Assembly: GCA_030038755.1 (NCBI GenBank)
Contig: JASHSK010000295.1
Coordinates: 1 to 40,604 of the forward strand
Reading direction: 5' to 3'
DNA: 40,604 nt
Origin: Gammaproteobacteria bacterium
Lineage (GTDB): Bacteria; Pseudomonadota; Gammaproteobacteria; Steroidobacterales; Steroidobacteraceae
Part shown: positions 1 to 10,751 of the stretch, in pieces
How the letters are laid out: every line of letters begins with the position of its first letter
Numbering within the stretch: position 1 is the first letter of the stretch
Position numbers and translations under genes: made by a program
The notes under the pieces: model-generated
The model's database searches: none
Seen by the model: only the letters and a program-made list of their open reading frames with translations
Told to the model about the DNA's origin: nothing

Positions 1-1127
1 GCTCGGCCAAGCAGGGGCGCGACCGCCGCACGCAGGCGATCCTGCCGCTGAAGGGCAAGATCCTCAACGTCGAGAAGGCGCGCTTCGACAAGATGCTCGC
101 CTCCGCCGAAGTCGGCACGCTGATCACCGCGCTCGGCTGCGGCATAGGGCGCGAGGACTTCGATATCGAGAAGCTGCGGTATCACCGCGTGGTTCTGATG
201 ACTGACGCTGATGTTGACGGCAGCCACATCCGCACGCTGCTGTTGACCTTCTTCTACCGGCAGATTCCGCTGTTGATCGAGCGCGGTCATATCTACATCG
301 CGCAGCCGCCGCTCTACAAGGTCAAGCGCGGCAAGCAGGAGGTCTACGTCAAGGACGACAACGAGCTCAACGCGCTGCTGCTGAACGCCGCGCTCGAGGA
401 GGCGGCGCTGTTCGTGAACGCCAGCGCGCAGGGGCTGTCCGGCTCGGCCTTCGAGATGCTTGCACGCCGCTATATGGAAGTGCAGTCGATCATCCATCGC
501 TGGGCGCGGCGCTACGACGAACGGCTGCTCGAGGAGCTGATCTACGTACCCGAAGTCACGGCGGCGCAGTTCAGCCAGCTGGAATTCATGCGCGGCTGGA
601 CCGCGCAGCTCGAGGCACGGCTGAACGCGCGCAGCGAAGGCCGCAGCCAGTACAAGCTCGCGGCGCGTCCCGGCGCCGACGGGCAGCCGCTGCGCGTGGG
701 CGTGCGCAAGACCGAGCACGGCTTCACCGCGGAGAAGCTGCTGCACCGGGAGTTCTTCGAGTCGGCCGAGTACCGTCGCATCGCGGATCTCGGCCGCACG
801 CTCGCCGGCCTCATCGGCGAGGGTGCCTACGTGACACGCAGCGGCGAGCGCGAGGACATCAGCTCCTTCAAGCAGGCGATGGCGTGGCTGTTCGAGCAGG
901 CGCGCAAGGGTCAGACCATCCAGCGCTACAAGGGGCTCGGGGAGATGAATCCCGAGCAGCTGTGGGAGACCACCATCAACCCGCAGACCCGCCGGCTGAT
1001 GCAGGTGCGGATCGAGGATGCCGTCGCCTCGGACGAGATCTTCACGACCCTCATGGGTGATCAGGTCGAGCCGCGGCGCGAATTCATCGAGAAGAATGCG
1101 CTGACGGTGACGAACCTGGATATCTGA
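1..1127 (+). CDS. gyrB: DNA gyrase subunit B, C-terminal part (5' end outside the window)
   Basis: Frame 3 is open from the window edge ([32 protein letters not shown]). Toprim motif [23 protein letters not shown]-terminal [19 protein letters not shown]. Confidence 0.98.
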   Translation, partial: SAKQGRDRRTQAILPLKGKILNVEKARFDKMLASAEVGTLITALGCGIGREDFDIEKLRYHRVVLMTDADVDGSHIRTLLLTFFYRQIPLLIERGHIYIAQPPLYKVKRGKQEVYVKDDNELNALLLNAALEEAALFVNASAQGLSGSAFEMLARRYMEVQSIIHRWARRYDERLLEELIYVPEVTAAQFSQLEFMRGWTAQLEARLNARSEGRSQYKLAARPGADGQPLRVGVRKTEHGFTAEKLLHREFFESAEYRRIADLGRTLAGLIGEGAYVTRSGEREDISSFKQAMAWLFEQARKGQTIQRYKGLGEMNPEQLWETTINPQTRRLMQVRIEDAVASDEIFTTLMGDQVEPRREFIEKNALTVTNLDI

Positions 1128-1497
1128 CGGCGCGCCACGCCCCGGAGATCCGGCGGGCCAGGCCGTGTCCGATTCCCATGGCGATGAGACCCACCAGCAG
1201 ATGCACCCACTGGATGAGCAGGCGATGCGGGCCCGCCAGCAGCCGCACCTGCTCCACACCGAGCGCGGGAACGATCAGGCTCCAGATCAGAACGATGAGC
1301 GGTAGCGGCGCGCGCAGGCGCGCGTAGAAACCCAGCGCGACCAGGCCCCACAGGCACAGGACGAACAGCACGCCGAGCAGCATGTGCAGCGGTATGAGCG
1401 TCAGCGCGCGGTTGGCCCAGAACAGGGCGCCGAGCACGATGAGCGCGATGCCGAAGAGACTGACCAGCGCCCGGAGGATGAGGACGGCCTTCTGCAT
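1084..1497 (-). CDS. Small multi-pass membrane protein, function unknown, convergent with gyrB
   Basis: 137 aa ORF with about four hydrophobic helices; overlaps the gyrB 3' end by 44 nt. Confidence 0.7.
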   Translation of the reverse strand: MQKAVLILRALVSLFGIALIVLGALFWANRALTLIPLHMLLGVLFVLCLWGLVALGFYARLRAPLPLIVLIWSLIVPALGVEQVRLLAGPHRLLIQWVHLLVGLIAMGIGHGLARRISGAWRAVRYPGSSPSAHSSR

Positions 1498-1586
1498 GAC
1501 GACCTCGCAAGGGAGGCGCGGGGGGTGGCGCTTGCGGCCACGAGCGCCGATCCCGGAACGTTGACTATACCTGGAGGCCCCGGGCG

Positions 1587-1748
1587 CTACTTCAGGTTCT
1601 GATCAAACCAGCGAAAGCCCACCCACAGACCCACTGCGCTGCCGAGGCAGCTGAGCAGCAGCGCAGTGCCGATGCCGATGATGCCACCGAGCCACCAGCC
1701 CAGTGAGCCGAGCACCAGCGCGCAGAGCCAGCCGATCAGCGATCGCAT
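1587..1748 (-). CDS. Short glycine-rich membrane protein (53 aa)
   Basis: Below the ORF-track cutoff; reverse-strand reading gives MRSLIGWLCALVLGSLGWWLGGIIGIGTALLLSCLGSAVGLWVGFRWFDQNLK followed by a stop. Two glycine-zipper-like helices. Confidence 0.6.
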   Translation of the reverse strand: MRSLIGWLCALVLGSLGWWLGGIIGIGTALLLSCLGSAVGLWVGFRWFDQNLK

Positions 1749-1864
1749 GCGCGCGAGTTTGCCAGCGGGCCGGGCAGCCGCCCTGTCGACTGGATCGCGT
1801 TCCCGCGATCACGCCGGGTGACGGCCCGCCGGGCGCAGGAATGAGCGAGCGGCGTGCGCGGCCG

Positions 1865-3142
1865 CTATTGCGACGGCACCAGCTGGAGCTGCGTCGCGCC
1901 GGGGGTGGGCGGAGTCGGCGTATCGGTGCCGACCGTGTGGCCGTCCGGGGTGCGCCACTGATACTGGGGTCTATCGTCGAGATCGTAGCGCTGCCCGTCC
2001 GGCGCGACGTAATGCGCGGTGTCGGTGATCGCATCGTCCACCTGCTGGAATTGCTGCTGCTCGCCCTGCCATCGGGCCATCGCACCGGCGGCGAGCGATC
2101 CCGCCGCCGTCTCCTGCCGCCTCGTCCACTCGTCGTTCTGATGCAGGCTGGCAACGATGTGATTCAACAGCTGGTCTGCCGCATTCTGCTGCCCGCTCGT
2201 CGTTACGAACCCGGCGAGTGTCTGTGCGTGCCCGTTGCGCACACTCGGCTGGAACTGCAGCACCGCAATGGCTTCTCCGGACATACCCGCCTGTCGGTCG
2301 CCGTTGCAGGTAAACGATGCGTGGGCCGCGCTCCATTGGTAGGCCACGAGCGAGTTGGCGTTGGCAAACCGCACCACGTCGGGCAAGTCGGCGACGTCGC
2401 TGATGTTCAACCCCATGCACGCCACGCTCATGGCGCCTTCGGTGAAACGGCGCACGTAGTCGCGGGCTTCGATGGGCTCGCTGTAGGGAACGCTATCCGG
2501 GTCGCCGACCGCGATCAGGGTGCGTCGGTCGGGCGACAGCACGCGCAGCACCAGGCGCGGCCACAACGGGTTGGGGTCCTTGCGAACCACGCCGCCGACC
2601 ACCTTCCAGCCTTGCGGAACCTCGATGGTGAATGCATCTTCGTAAGGATCGGTAAAGGTGGTCCAGGAGACGTCGGTCAGCCCTCGTGCCGGGGTACCCG
2701 AGGACGCCGCCCGCCCCGGCGCCGCGGGGCTGCCGGCCGCCGGGACAGCGGCGCCGAGACTGCCCTGGCCGCCCGCCGAACCGAGCGTGGCGGCGAGCTG
2801 GATGTGTGCGAAGGACCCGCCGTTCCAGCGCATCACGGTGAACGTGATGCGATCGCCCGCGCGATGGCTGGTGACGTAGGTGGTCAGATCGGTGGCCGAA
2901 GAGATCGGCTGCGAGTCGGCTTCAACGATCAGGTCCTGTATTTGCAGCCCGGCTTGTGCGGCAGCGCTGCCGGGTGCGACGCGCGCGACCAGCGCGCCAT
3001 GGAACTGCGGCGGTGGATTGGTAACCACCACGCCGAGCACTCCCTTCCCCGTCGCCGACGCACCATCCGCCGTGGCCAAAGACAGCCCCGCGGCCAGCAC
3101 GGCGGCGGTCAGACCGCAGCCAAGAAGACGCCTGAGGGACAT
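1865..3142 (-). CDS. Exported PDZ-domain protein
   Basis: Signal peptide MSLRRLLGCGLTAAVLAAGLSLATA; PDZ-like GVLGVVVTNPPPQFHGALVARVAPGSAAAQAGLQIQDLIVEAD. Confidence 0.75.
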   Translation of the reverse strand: MSLRRLLGCGLTAAVLAAGLSLATADGASATGKGVLGVVVTNPPPQFHGALVARVAPGSAAAQAGLQIQDLIVEADSQPISSATDLTTYVTSHRAGDRITFTVMRWNGGSFAHIQLAATLGSAGGQGSLGAAVPAAGSPAAPGRAASSGTPARGLTDVSWTTFTDPYEDAFTIEVPQGWKVVGGVVRKDPNPLWPRLVLRVLSPDRRTLIAVGDPDSVPYSEPIEARDYVRRFTEGAMSVACMGLNISDVADLPDVVRFANANSLVAYQWSAAHASFTCNGDRQAGMSGEAIAVLQFQPSVRNGHAQTLAGFVTTSGQQNAADQLLNHIVASLHQNDEWTRRQETAAGSLAAGAMARWQGEQQQFQQVDDAITDTAHYVAPDGQRYDLDDRPQYQWRTPDGHTVGTDTPTPPTPGATQLQLVPSQ

Positions 3143-3251
3143 GCGCGCGAACCTCCCTGTTTCCGCGTAAGTATAGGTAGCGACGCGCCGGATGGCGAGA
3201 CAACGGCTGCGGCGGCGTAATCGGCGACCCTTTCATGGGATCTGAGCTCCC

Positions 3252-4757
3252 TCAGCCGGCGACCTGGATGTATCCGTAGGCGCGATTACTGCGCGGATAG
3301 CCCCGCGCGCGATAGGCAAGACGATGCTGCTCGAGCGCATCGTTGCGCTCCCAGCGTGGCGTCACGGACAGCGGCTGCAGTCGCGCGGCGTTCATGCCGA
3401 AGACCGCGCTCTTGATCGGTCCATTGGCCGGGCCGAGCGGGGCGAAACCGTGATTGCGCTGCATGGCCTCGGGAATTTCGAGGCGCCGCAGCGCCTCGAT
3501 CTGCCACTGCGGAGAGCCGAACCAGATGGAGTCGGTGCCCCAGACGACGTGGTCGGCGCCCAGTCCCTTCACCAGAATACCGAGCATCGCCGCGGCCGTG
3601 TGCGGCTCGGTGACGCAGCAGGCGGCGAAGCTCGCACCGATGTCGGCATAGACGTTGTCGACGCCAAAGCGGGCGGGGATGTCGGCCAGATCGCTGACCC
3701 ACTGCATACGGCCGGTTCGCTCGAATTCGCCGAGGGCGATCGACGGTTCGCCCTCTCCGCTGTAGCGATAGCCGGCGTGATAGATCAGGAAGTTCAGCTG
3801 CGGCCAGTCGCGCGCCGCCCTGCCGACGTCGTCCACCCGGGCGTACGGCTCGAGGTGCGGGAAGTGCCGCGCGTCACTCAGAGTGAACAGACCCTTGTGG
3901 ACCGCGACGTTGCGGATGCCGGCCCTGAGGAATTTTTCATAGCCCCTGTAGGCGATGCGCTCGTCATCCATGCGCCACGGATAGCGGCTCAGATCCTTGT
4001 GGGTGTTGTCGCCGATCGTATACCCCTTGAAGGCATCGGGCCTGAGCTCCTCGATGCCCCGGTCGATCGCGTCGAGCCAGCCGGGCTGCCCCGGAGTGAA
4101 GATGAAGTGCGACAGCGACCGTCGCGAGCCGGCGAAGCGATTGATGCTGGCGCGCGCCGCCGCGATCGCGTGGTTGGGCAGCAGCCAGTCGCTGCGCGTG
4201 TCGGAGGGCGCGCCGGACAGCGCGGCGATCTTGGTATCGCTGTCCAGCCAGATCTCGCGCACGTAGGTGCACAGATGCGGATCGCTCAGCGTTGCAACCC
4301 GCTCGGACAGCGCGGGACTCTCGAGTCTCTCGCGCGTGCGCTCGCGCAGCTCCGCGAAGTACTGCAGACCCGGGCCGGAAGCGTCGCGCACGCAGTGCGT
4401 GTGCAGATCGATGATGGTCTGCGTACCGAGGGCGGCGGCGCGTTCGGCCGCGGCGCCCGGCTCGGCCGCCTCGGCGGGGTCGACGCCGAACAACGCGCCG
4501 TAGACGGCATTCATCGCCGTGAAGGCCGCGGCCATACCGGCGGGGCTTGCGAGGAAAGCCCGGCGGTCGAGGCCGTGGTGGGGGGCGAGTGCGTCGGCAA
4601 GGAGGCGTATGCGTGATGCCACTTCCCGCTGCCGCGCGTTCTGCGGCGCGGGCAGGAATTCCCCGTTGGAGATGACCTGGGTGGGAATCGGCCAGGGGAA
4701 CGCGTGTGCCGCGGACTGCAGGCGCGCCAGCTGCCACGGTATCAATCGCTCATCCAT
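3252..4757 (-). CDS. Amidohydrolase-family (TIM-barrel metal-dependent hydrolase) protein
   Basis: Start taken at MDERLIPWQLARLQ (ORF 3252..5231 over-extends). IIDLHTHCVRDAS, LIYHAGYRYSGEG, VVWGTDSIWFGSPQWQIEALRRLEIPEAMQ are typical of amidohydrolase_2. Confidence 0.8.
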   Translation of the reverse strand: MDERLIPWQLARLQSAAHAFPWPIPTQVISNGEFLPAPQNARQREVASRIRLLADALAPHHGLDRRAFLASPAGMAAAFTAMNAVYGALFGVDPAEAAEPGAAAERAAALGTQTIIDLHTHCVRDASGPGLQYFAELRERTRERLESPALSERVATLSDPHLCTYVREIWLDSDTKIAALSGAPSDTRSDWLLPNHAIAAARASINRFAGSRRSLSHFIFTPGQPGWLDAIDRGIEELRPDAFKGYTIGDNTHKDLSRYPWRMDDERIAYRGYEKFLRAGIRNVAVHKGLFTLSDARHFPHLEPYARVDDVGRAARDWPQLNFLIYHAGYRYSGEGEPSIALGEFERTGRMQWVSDLADIPARFGVDNVYADIGASFAACCVTEPHTAAAMLGILVKGLGADHVVWGTDSIWFGSPQWQIEALRRLEIPEAMQRNHGFAPLGPANGPIKSAVFGMNAARLQPLSVTPRWERNDALEQHRLAYRARGYPRSNRAYGYIQVAG

Positions 4758-4924
4758 AGCGCCCTCCTCGCGAAGTGGGCGAATGGGATACCACACGCGG
4801 CGGCGGCGGCGCTGTAGGCGCCCTTCGACATTGCTCCGTGGCGCGATTGCCGGGGACGATCCCCGCGACCGAAGGCCGTAGACTGCGGCCGCAGCGTCGA
4901 GCCGGGCCGGCATGGCCTCGATCC

Positions 4925-5674
4925 TTACGGCGCCGGACCCGCTGCCTCTCCCGAAGCTCTCGCGGGCCCCGAGTGCGCCTCGATCCAGCGCTGCGCTTCG
5001 AGATTGACCTCGCGCGGATCGCGTTCCACGGCGCTGATCGGCGGACCAATGACCACGCGGATCACGCCGCTCTTCTTCATCAGACCACGGCGCGGCCAGT
5101 AGTAACCCGAGTCGTGGGCGACCGGCACGATCAGCTTGCCGGTGGCGGCCGCGAGCATCGCTCCGCTGACGCCGTACTTGCGCGTCTCCCCGGGCGGCAT
5201 GCGCGTACCTTCGGGGAAGATCACGACCCACTCGCCCTCGCGCAGGCGCCGCTTACCCTGCTCGAGCACGTCGCGTACTGCCGCCGAGCCGCCGCGGCGA
5301 TTGACCGCGATCGCATGCAGCTGGCAAATGCCCCAGCCGACGAACGGGATCCAGGTCAGCTCGCGCTTGAGCACCCAGACCTGGGGCGGCAGCAGCAGCG
5401 CCTGTGCGACCGTCTCCCAGCTCGAGGAGTGCTTCATCAGCACCACATGGTTGCCGGGTGGCAGGCGTTCGGTGCCCTCGACGCGGTGCTCGAGCCGGCA
5501 CATCCGGCGCAGCACCCACAGGATCACGCGCGCCCACACGCGTGCCAGCTGGAAACGCCCCCGGAACGGCAGGAACAGGCACGCCACCACGAAGAAGATG
5601 GCGTAGAAGAAGGTCCAGGCCATGAAGAACACGGTGAACAGCAGCGAGCCGATGGCCTGGCGCACGCCCATCAA
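4925..5674 (-). CDS. plsC: 1-acyl-sn-glycerol-3-phosphate acyltransferase
   Basis: NHVVLMKHSSSWETVAQALLLP and VVIFPEGTRMPPGE motifs; N-terminal TM. Confidence 0.85.
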   Translation of the reverse strand: MMGVRQAIGSLLFTVFFMAWTFFYAIFFVVACLFLPFRGRFQLARVWARVILWVLRRMCRLEHRVEGTERLPPGNHVVLMKHSSSWETVAQALLLPPQVWVLKRELTWIPFVGWGICQLHAIAVNRRGGSAAVRDVLEQGKRRLREGEWVVIFPEGTRMPPGETRKYGVSGAMLAAATGKLIVPVAHDSGYYWPRRGLMKKSGVIRVVIGPPISAVERDPREVNLEAQRWIEAHSGPARASGEAAGPAP

Positions 5675-8007
5675 CCCGGCAGCAACGACAGCTCCGCGAT
5701 GCGCGCGAACAGTGCGCGCAGCTCCGCCAGCAGCATCAGGCGGTTGGCGCGCAGCGCCGCGTCCGGATCGTTGACCAGCACCTGGTCGAAGAACGCGTCC
5801 ACGGTCGGCCGCAGGCCCGCGAGACGGTCGAGGGCAAGCTCGTAGTCCCGCTGACCGATCGCCGCGAGCACCTCGGCGTGCAGCCCCCGCAGCGCCGCGT
5901 GCAGGGCGTGCTCGGCCTGCTCACGCAGCAGCGCCGCGTCCACGCGCGACCGTGCCGGGCTGCCGTCGCCGGCCTCGCCGGCCGCGTCAGCGTTCACGCG
6001 CGATCCATCGGCGTCGCTCGCGCCGGCGTCCGCGTTCGCGGCGGATTTACGCAGGATGTTGGCGATGCGCTTGTTGGCGGCGGCGAGGCTCGCGCCCTCG
6101 GGTCGCGCCATGAAGCCGACCAGCGCCCGCAGCCGTGCATCCACATCCAGCACGGAGTGTGGGCGCGTGGCGAGCACCGCGTCGAACAGCTCGGTGCTGA
6201 TGCCGTTCTCGGCGCTGCGCTCGAGATACTGTGCGCGCAGCCGCTCCATCAGGTAGTCGTAGATTTCATCCAGCAGCGCCGCGCTGCGCGCTTCGATGCC
6301 CGGCAGCGGCTGGGCCCGTACGGCCACATCGAGCAGCGCGCGCACGTCGAGCTCGAGGCGGTGCTCGAGCACGATCCGAAGGGCGCCGATGGCCGCGCGG
6401 CGCAATCCGAACGGATCGCGTGTTCCCGACGGCTTCTGGTCGATGGCGAAAATACCGGCCAGCAGATCGAGCTTGTCGGCCAGCGCGAGCGCATCCCCCA
6501 CGCGGGAGGCCGGCAGACGGTCCCCGGCGCCGCGCGGCAGATAGTGTTCGGCGATCGCCTCGGCAACGCGCGCGCCCTCGCCGTCCGCGAGCGCGTAGTA
6601 GCGGCCCATGACGCCCTGAAGCTCGGGGAATTCGCCGACCATCGCCGTGAGCAGGTCGCATTTGCACAGCTGCGCGGCCCGCGCCGTCTCATCCGCATCG
6701 GCGACGATCGCGCGGGCGATGATCGCGGCGAGCGACGCGATGCGCTCGGTGCGCGCGCCGAGTGAGCCCAGCTGCGCCTGGAAGCTGACCGCATCGAGCG
6801 CCGGGCGGCGCGCCGCGAGCGCGAAGCGGCGGTCCTGCTCCCAGAAGAAGGCCGCGTCGGCCAGGCGCGGCCGGACCACGCGCTCGTTGCCGGCGCGCAC
6901 GAGCTCGGGCTCGGGACTGTCGATGTTGGCCACGGTGATGAATCTGGGCAGCAGCTCCCCGCCGCCGTTCTGGACGGCGAAGTAACGCTGATGTGCCTGC
7001 AGCGTTGCCAGCAGCACCTCGCGCGGCAGCGCGAGGAAGCGCTCCTCGAAGGAGCCCGCCAGCGCCACCGGCCACTCCACCAGCGCGGTCACCTCATCGA
7101 GCAGTGCGGGCTCGATGATCGCCCGGCCGCCGAGCTGCTCGGCGAGCGCGGCCACCTGCGAGTGGATTTCGGCGCGGCGGCTCTCGAAGCGGGCGATGAC
7201 CTTGCCGCGTACCCACAGCGACTGCGCGTAGCTGCGCGGGGCGCGCAGCCGCAGCGGGCGCGGCGCCATGAAGCGGTGCCCGTAGGAGACATCACCGGCG
7301 TTCACGCCCAGCAGCGTCGCGGGCAGTACCTCGCCTCCGAACAGCAGCACCAGCCAGTGCACCGGGCGCACGAATTGCTCGGTCAGGTGCCCCCAGCGCA
7401 TGCGCTTGGGAATGGGCAGCGCCTCGAGCGCGTCGCGCAGGATCTGCGGCAGCAGTTGCTGGATGCTCTGCCCGCTGCGCCGGCCTTCGAACGCGAGATA
7501 CTCGGTGCCGCGCGCATCGCGCTCGCGGCCGAGCGCCTCGACGCTGACGCCGCAGCCGGCGGCGAAGGCCGTGGCCGCGCGCGTAGGGACCCCTGCGGCA
7601 TCGAAGCCTACGCCGAGCGGCGGCCCACGGCGCCGGATCAGCTGATCGGGCTGCTGCGCGGCGACGCGGCGTACCAGCACCGCGAGACGCCGCGGCGTCG
7701 CGAAATGCTCGAGGGCAGTCGCATCCCTGCCGGCGCCAGTACCGGCGCCAGCGCCAGTTCCGGCGTCAGTTCCGGCGTCGGCGTCGGCGCCGGTCCCGGC
7801 GCGGAGCAGCGCGGCGCGCACCAGTCCGGCGTGCACGGCGGCCGCAAACGCCTCGCCGAGGGCCCGGAGCGCCTTGGGGGGCAGCTCCTCGGTGCCGAGC
7901 TCCACCAGCAGGTCGCGCCGTTCGGAGCGCGCGCGCGCGGCCGATGGCGCGGCGCTCGTCGCCGCAGCCTCGGCAGACGGTGCTGTATCGGAGGCTGCGC
8001 CACTCAT
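5671..8007 (-). CDS. glyS: Glycyl-tRNA synthetase beta subunit
   Basis: [60 protein letters not shown]; 4-nt overlaps with plsC and glyQ. Confidence 0.96.
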   Translation of the reverse strand: MSGAASDTAPSAEAAATSAAPSAARARSERRDLLVELGTEELPPKALRALGEAFAAAVHAGLVRAALLRAGTGADADAGTDAGTGAGAGTGAGRDATALEHFATPRRLAVLVRRVAAQQPDQLIRRRGPPLGVGFDAAGVPTRAATAFAAGCGVSVEALGRERDARGTEYLAFEGRRSGQSIQQLLPQILRDALEALPIPKRMRWGHLTEQFVRPVHWLVLLFGGEVLPATLLGVNAGDVSYGHRFMAPRPLRLRAPRSYAQSLWVRGKVIARFESRRAEIHSQVAALAEQLGGRAIIEPALLDEVTALVEWPVALAGSFEERFLALPREVLLATLQAHQRYFAVQNGGGELLPRFITVANIDSPEPELVRAGNERVVRPRLADAAFFWEQDRRFALAARRPALDAVSFQAQLGSLGARTERIASLAAIIARAIVADADETARAAQLCKCDLLTAMVGEFPELQGVMGRYYALADGEGARVAEAIAEHYLPRGAGDRLPASRVGDALALADKLDLLAGIFAIDQKPSGTRDPFGLRRAAIGALRIVLEHRLELDVRALLDVAVRAQPLPGIEARSAALLDEIYDYLMERLRAQYLERSAENGISTELFDAVLATRPHSVLDVDARLRALVGFMARPEGASLAAANKRIANILRKSAANADAGASDADGSRVNADAAGEAGDGSPARSRVDAALLREQAEHALHAALRGLHAEVLAAIGQRDYELALDRLAGLRPTVDAFFDQVLVNDPDAALRANRLMLLAELRALFARIAELSLLPG
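7728..7802. repeat. Imperfect GC-rich tandem repeat within glyS
   Basis: Iterations of CCGGCGTCAGTT / CCGGCGCCAGTA-like units encoding [23 protein letters not shown]. Confidence 0.75.
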
Positions 8008-8960
8008 GCCGGCGCGCTGCCCTTCGGCAGTGGGCCCTTCGGCAGTGGCCCCTTCAGCAGAGGAAAGCCGGCGGCCTCGCGGCTCGCGTAGTAGGCGCGG
8101 GCGACGGCGCGCGCGAGGGTGCGCACACGCAGAATGTAGGCGGCGCGCTCGGTGACGGAGATCGCGCGGCGCGCGTCCAGCAGGTTGAAGGCATGCGAGG
8201 CCTGCAGCACCTGTTCGTAGGCCGGCAGGGGGAGCGAGGCCGCGAGCAGCTCGTTACAGGCGCGCTCGTGCTCGTCGAAGTGCCGCAGCAGCACCGCGGT
8301 ATCGGCGTATTCGAAATTGTATTTGGATTGCTCGACCTCGTTCTGGTGGAACACGTCGCCGTAGGTGACCACGCCCTGCGGTCCCTCGGCCCAGACGATG
8401 TCGAACAGGCTCTCCACGCCCTGCAGGTACATGGCAAGGCGCTCGAGACCATAGGTGATCTCGCCGCTGACCGGCTGGCAGTCGAGCCCGCCGACCTGCT
8501 GAAAATAGGTGAACTGCGTGATCTCCATGCCGTTGAGCCACACCTCCCAGCCCAATCCCCAGGCGCCGAGCGTCGGGGACTCCCAATCGTCCTCGACGAA
8601 GCGCACGTCGTGCACCCGCGGATCGAAGCCGAGCGAGCGCAGGCTGTCGAGGTACAGCTCGAGGATGTCGAGGGGCGAAGGTTTGATGAGTACCTGAAAC
8701 TGGTAGTAGTGCTGCAGGCGGAACGGGTTGTCGCCGTAGCGTCCGTCGGTGGGACGGCGAGAGGGCTGCACGTAGGCGGCTCGCCAGGGCTCCGGGCCGA
8801 TGGCGCGCAGGAAGGTCGCGGTATGGAAGGTGCCGGCCCCGACTGCCATGTCGTAGGGTTGCAGGATCACGCAGCCGCGCTGCGACCAAAAGCGCTGCAG
8901 AGCAAAAATCAGGTCCTGGAAGGTGCGCGGTGGGAATGCGTTGGGGGTGTGCTTTGCCAT
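8004..8960 (-). CDS. glyQ: Glycyl-tRNA synthetase alpha subunit
   Basis: Start at [81 protein letters not shown]. The longer ORF to 9332 is an over-extension. Confidence 0.96.
   Translation of the reverse strand: MAKHTPNAFPPRTFQDLIFALQRFWSQRGCVILQPYDMAVGAGTFHTATFLRAIGPEPWRAAYVQPSRRPTDGRYGDNPFRLQHYYQFQVLIKPSPLDILELYLDSLRSLGFDPRVHDVRFVEDDWESPTLGAWGLGWEVWLNGMEITQFTYFQQVGGLDCQPVSGEITYGLERLAMYLQGVESLFDIVWAEGPQGVVTYGDVFHQNEVEQSKYNFEYADTAVLLRHFDEHERACNELLAASLPLPAYEQVLQASHAFNLLDARRAISVTERAAYILRVRTLARAVARAYYASREAAGFPLLKGPLPKGPLPKGSAPA
8019..8063. repeat. 15-bp tandem repeat x3 at the glyQ 3' end
   Basis: GCCCTTCGGCAGTGG, GCCCTTCGGCAGTGG, CCCCTTCAGCAGAGG; encodes the [10 protein letters not shown] tail. 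Confidence 0.85.
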
Positions 8961-9076
8961 CCAGGATTGAGACGACGCTGTGCCAATAGGGCCTTCCGGC
9001 GCGAAGCGCGCGAGTATATACGGGCACGCGCGCTGGCTACCCGCATGCTCAAGACTGGGGCGCAGTCCGGCCCGGC

Positions 9077-9091
9077 GCACTATAATCGTGC
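9077..9091 (+). promoter_or_regulatory. Candidate NtrC binding dyad GCAC-N7-GTGC upstream of glnA
   Basis: GCACTATAATCGTGC; same dyad geometry as enterobacterial glnA sites (GCACCAACATGGTGC); centre about 107 nt upstream of the predicted sigma54 start. Confidence 0.6.
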
Positions 9092-9164
9092 GTCGGCGAG
9101 ACCAGGCCGCGGGACGGCCTTTGTAATCCACTGAAATTCCAAGGCTTTGTAGCGGGCGGGCAGG

Positions 9165-9180
9165 TGGCACAAGCCCTGCA
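9165..9180 (+). promoter_or_regulatory. Candidate sigma54 (-24/-12) promoter for glnA
   Basis: TGGCACAAGCCCTGCA contains GG-N10-GC; 52 nt upstream of the glnA ATG. Confidence 0.75.
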
Positions 9181-9231
9181 GTCGTGCGGGGCCTGCGTGC
9201 ACCAAAAGAAGCAGATTCATTCGGAGGCGAT

Positions 9232-10641
9232 ATGACTTCAAGCGATGTGGTGAAACTGATCAAGGACAAGGAGGTGAAGTGGGCCGACCTGCGATTCACC
9301 GATACCCGGGGCAAGGAACAGCACGTCAGCATCCCTTCCCGCTACGTGACCGAAGGGTTCTTCGAAGAAGGCAAGATGTTCGACGGGTCGTCGATCGCCG
9401 GGTGGAAGGGCATCAATGACTCGGACATGATCCTGATGCCCGACGCCTCCACGGCCGTGATCGATCCGTTCTTCGAGCAGACTACGGTCAATATCCGCTG
9501 CGACGTCATCGAGCCCACGACAATGCAGGGCTACGGACGCGATCCGCGCTCGCTCGCCAAGCGCGCCGAGGCGTATCTCAAGTCCACCGGCATCGCCGAT
9601 ACGGCCCTGTTTGGGCCGGAGAACGAATTCTTCATCTTCGATGGAGTGCGCTGGGGCGCGGAAGTCAACGGCGCCTTCTACCACGTCGACTCCGCCGAGG
9701 GCGCCTGGGCCTCCGGGACCGCCTTCGAGGAGGGCAACCGTGGCCACCGGCCGGGCATCAAGGGCGGTTACTTCCCGGTGCCGCCGGTGGATGCCTACCA
9801 GGACCTGCGCAGCGCGATGTGCAAGGCCTGCGAGGACATGGGGCTGACCGTCGAGGTGCATCACCACGAGGTCGCCACTGCCGGACAGGCGGAAATCGGT
9901 ATCGGCGCGAGCACCCTGGTCAGGAAGGCCGACCAGGTGCAGATCCTCAAGTACGCGCTGCATAACGTCGCACACAACTTCGGCAAGACCGTGACCTTCA
10001 TGCCCAAGCCGCTCGTCGGCGACAACGGCAACGGCATGCACGTGCACCAGTCGCTGGGCAAGGGCGGCCAGAACATCTTCGCCGGTGACAAATACGCCGG
10101 GCTCTCGGACACCTGTCTGTACTACATCGGCGGGATCATCAAGCACGCCAAGGCGCTGAATGCGCTCACGAACGCCACCACCAACAGCTACAAGCGGCTG
10201 GTGCCGGGGTTCGAAGCGCCGGTGATGCTGGCGTATTCCGCGCGCAACCGCTCAGCTTCGATCCGGGTACCGTGGGTGTCGAGCCCCAAGGCGCGGCGCA
10301 TCGAGGTACGCTTCCCGGACGGCACCGCCAACCCATACTTCGCCTTTGCGGCGATGATGATGGCGGGGCTCGACGGCATTCAGAACAAGATCCATCCGGG
10401 CGATCCGGCCGACAAGGATCTGTATGACCTGGAGCCCGAGGAAGCGAAGCACATCCCGACCGTGTGTCACTCGCTCGATATGGCGATCGAGCAACTGAAC
10501 GCGGACCGCGAGTTCCTGCTGAGAGGTGGTGTGTTCACGGATGATCTGCTGGACGCCTATGTCGAACTGAAAATGCAGGAAGTCACGCGCCTGCGTATGA
10601 CCACGCATCCGGTCGAGTTCGATATGTACTACAGCCTCTGA
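9232..10641 (+). CDS. glnA: Type I glutamine synthetase
   Basis: [55 protein letters not shown]; adenylylation-site context [13 protein letters not shown]. Confidence 0.98.
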   Translation: MTSSDVVKLIKDKEVKWADLRFTDTRGKEQHVSIPSRYVTEGFFEEGKMFDGSSIAGWKGINDSDMILMPDASTAVIDPFFEQTTVNIRCDVIEPTTMQGYGRDPRSLAKRAEAYLKSTGIADTALFGPENEFFIFDGVRWGAEVNGAFYHVDSAEGAWASGTAFEEGNRGHRPGIKGGYFPVPPVDAYQDLRSAMCKACEDMGLTVEVHHHEVATAGQAEIGIGASTLVRKADQVQILKYALHNVAHNFGKTVTFMPKPLVGDNGNGMHVHQSLGKGGQNIFAGDKYAGLSDTCLYYIGGIIKHAKALNALTNATTNSYKRLVPGFEAPVMLAYSARNRSASIRVPWVSSPKARRIEVRFPDGTANPYFAFAAMMMAGLDGIQNKIHPGDPADKDLYDLEPEEAKHIPTVCHSLDMAIEQLNADREFLLRGGVFTDDLLDAYVELKMQEVTRLRMTTHPVEFDMYYSL

Positions 10642-10678
10642 GGTGGTCGTGAAATTCGGCCCACCGGCGGGTCGCTCA

Positions 10679-10715
10679 ATGGGTGACGGCGCGCACAGTG
10701 CCGTCACCCATTTTT
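10679..10715 (+). terminator. Rho-independent terminator after glnA
   Basis: Perfect 12-bp stem ATGGGTGACGGC / GCCGTCACCCAT, 9-nt loop, then T-run. Confidence 0.9.
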
Positions 10716-10751
10716 GTGCGTGCGGCACGCGCGGCGTTATGCTCCGAGCCG

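Noticed and set aside
5420-5450. HX4E (KHSSSWE) instead of HX4D in PlsC as a possible inactive enzyme
   Set aside because: I recall this variant being common in a PlsC subfamily with KHxSxWET, so it is not evidence of loss of function.
9081-9086. TATAAT as an independent sigma70 promoter of glnA
   Set aside because: No acceptable -35 hexamer at 16-18 bp; kept only as part of the NtrC dyad observation.
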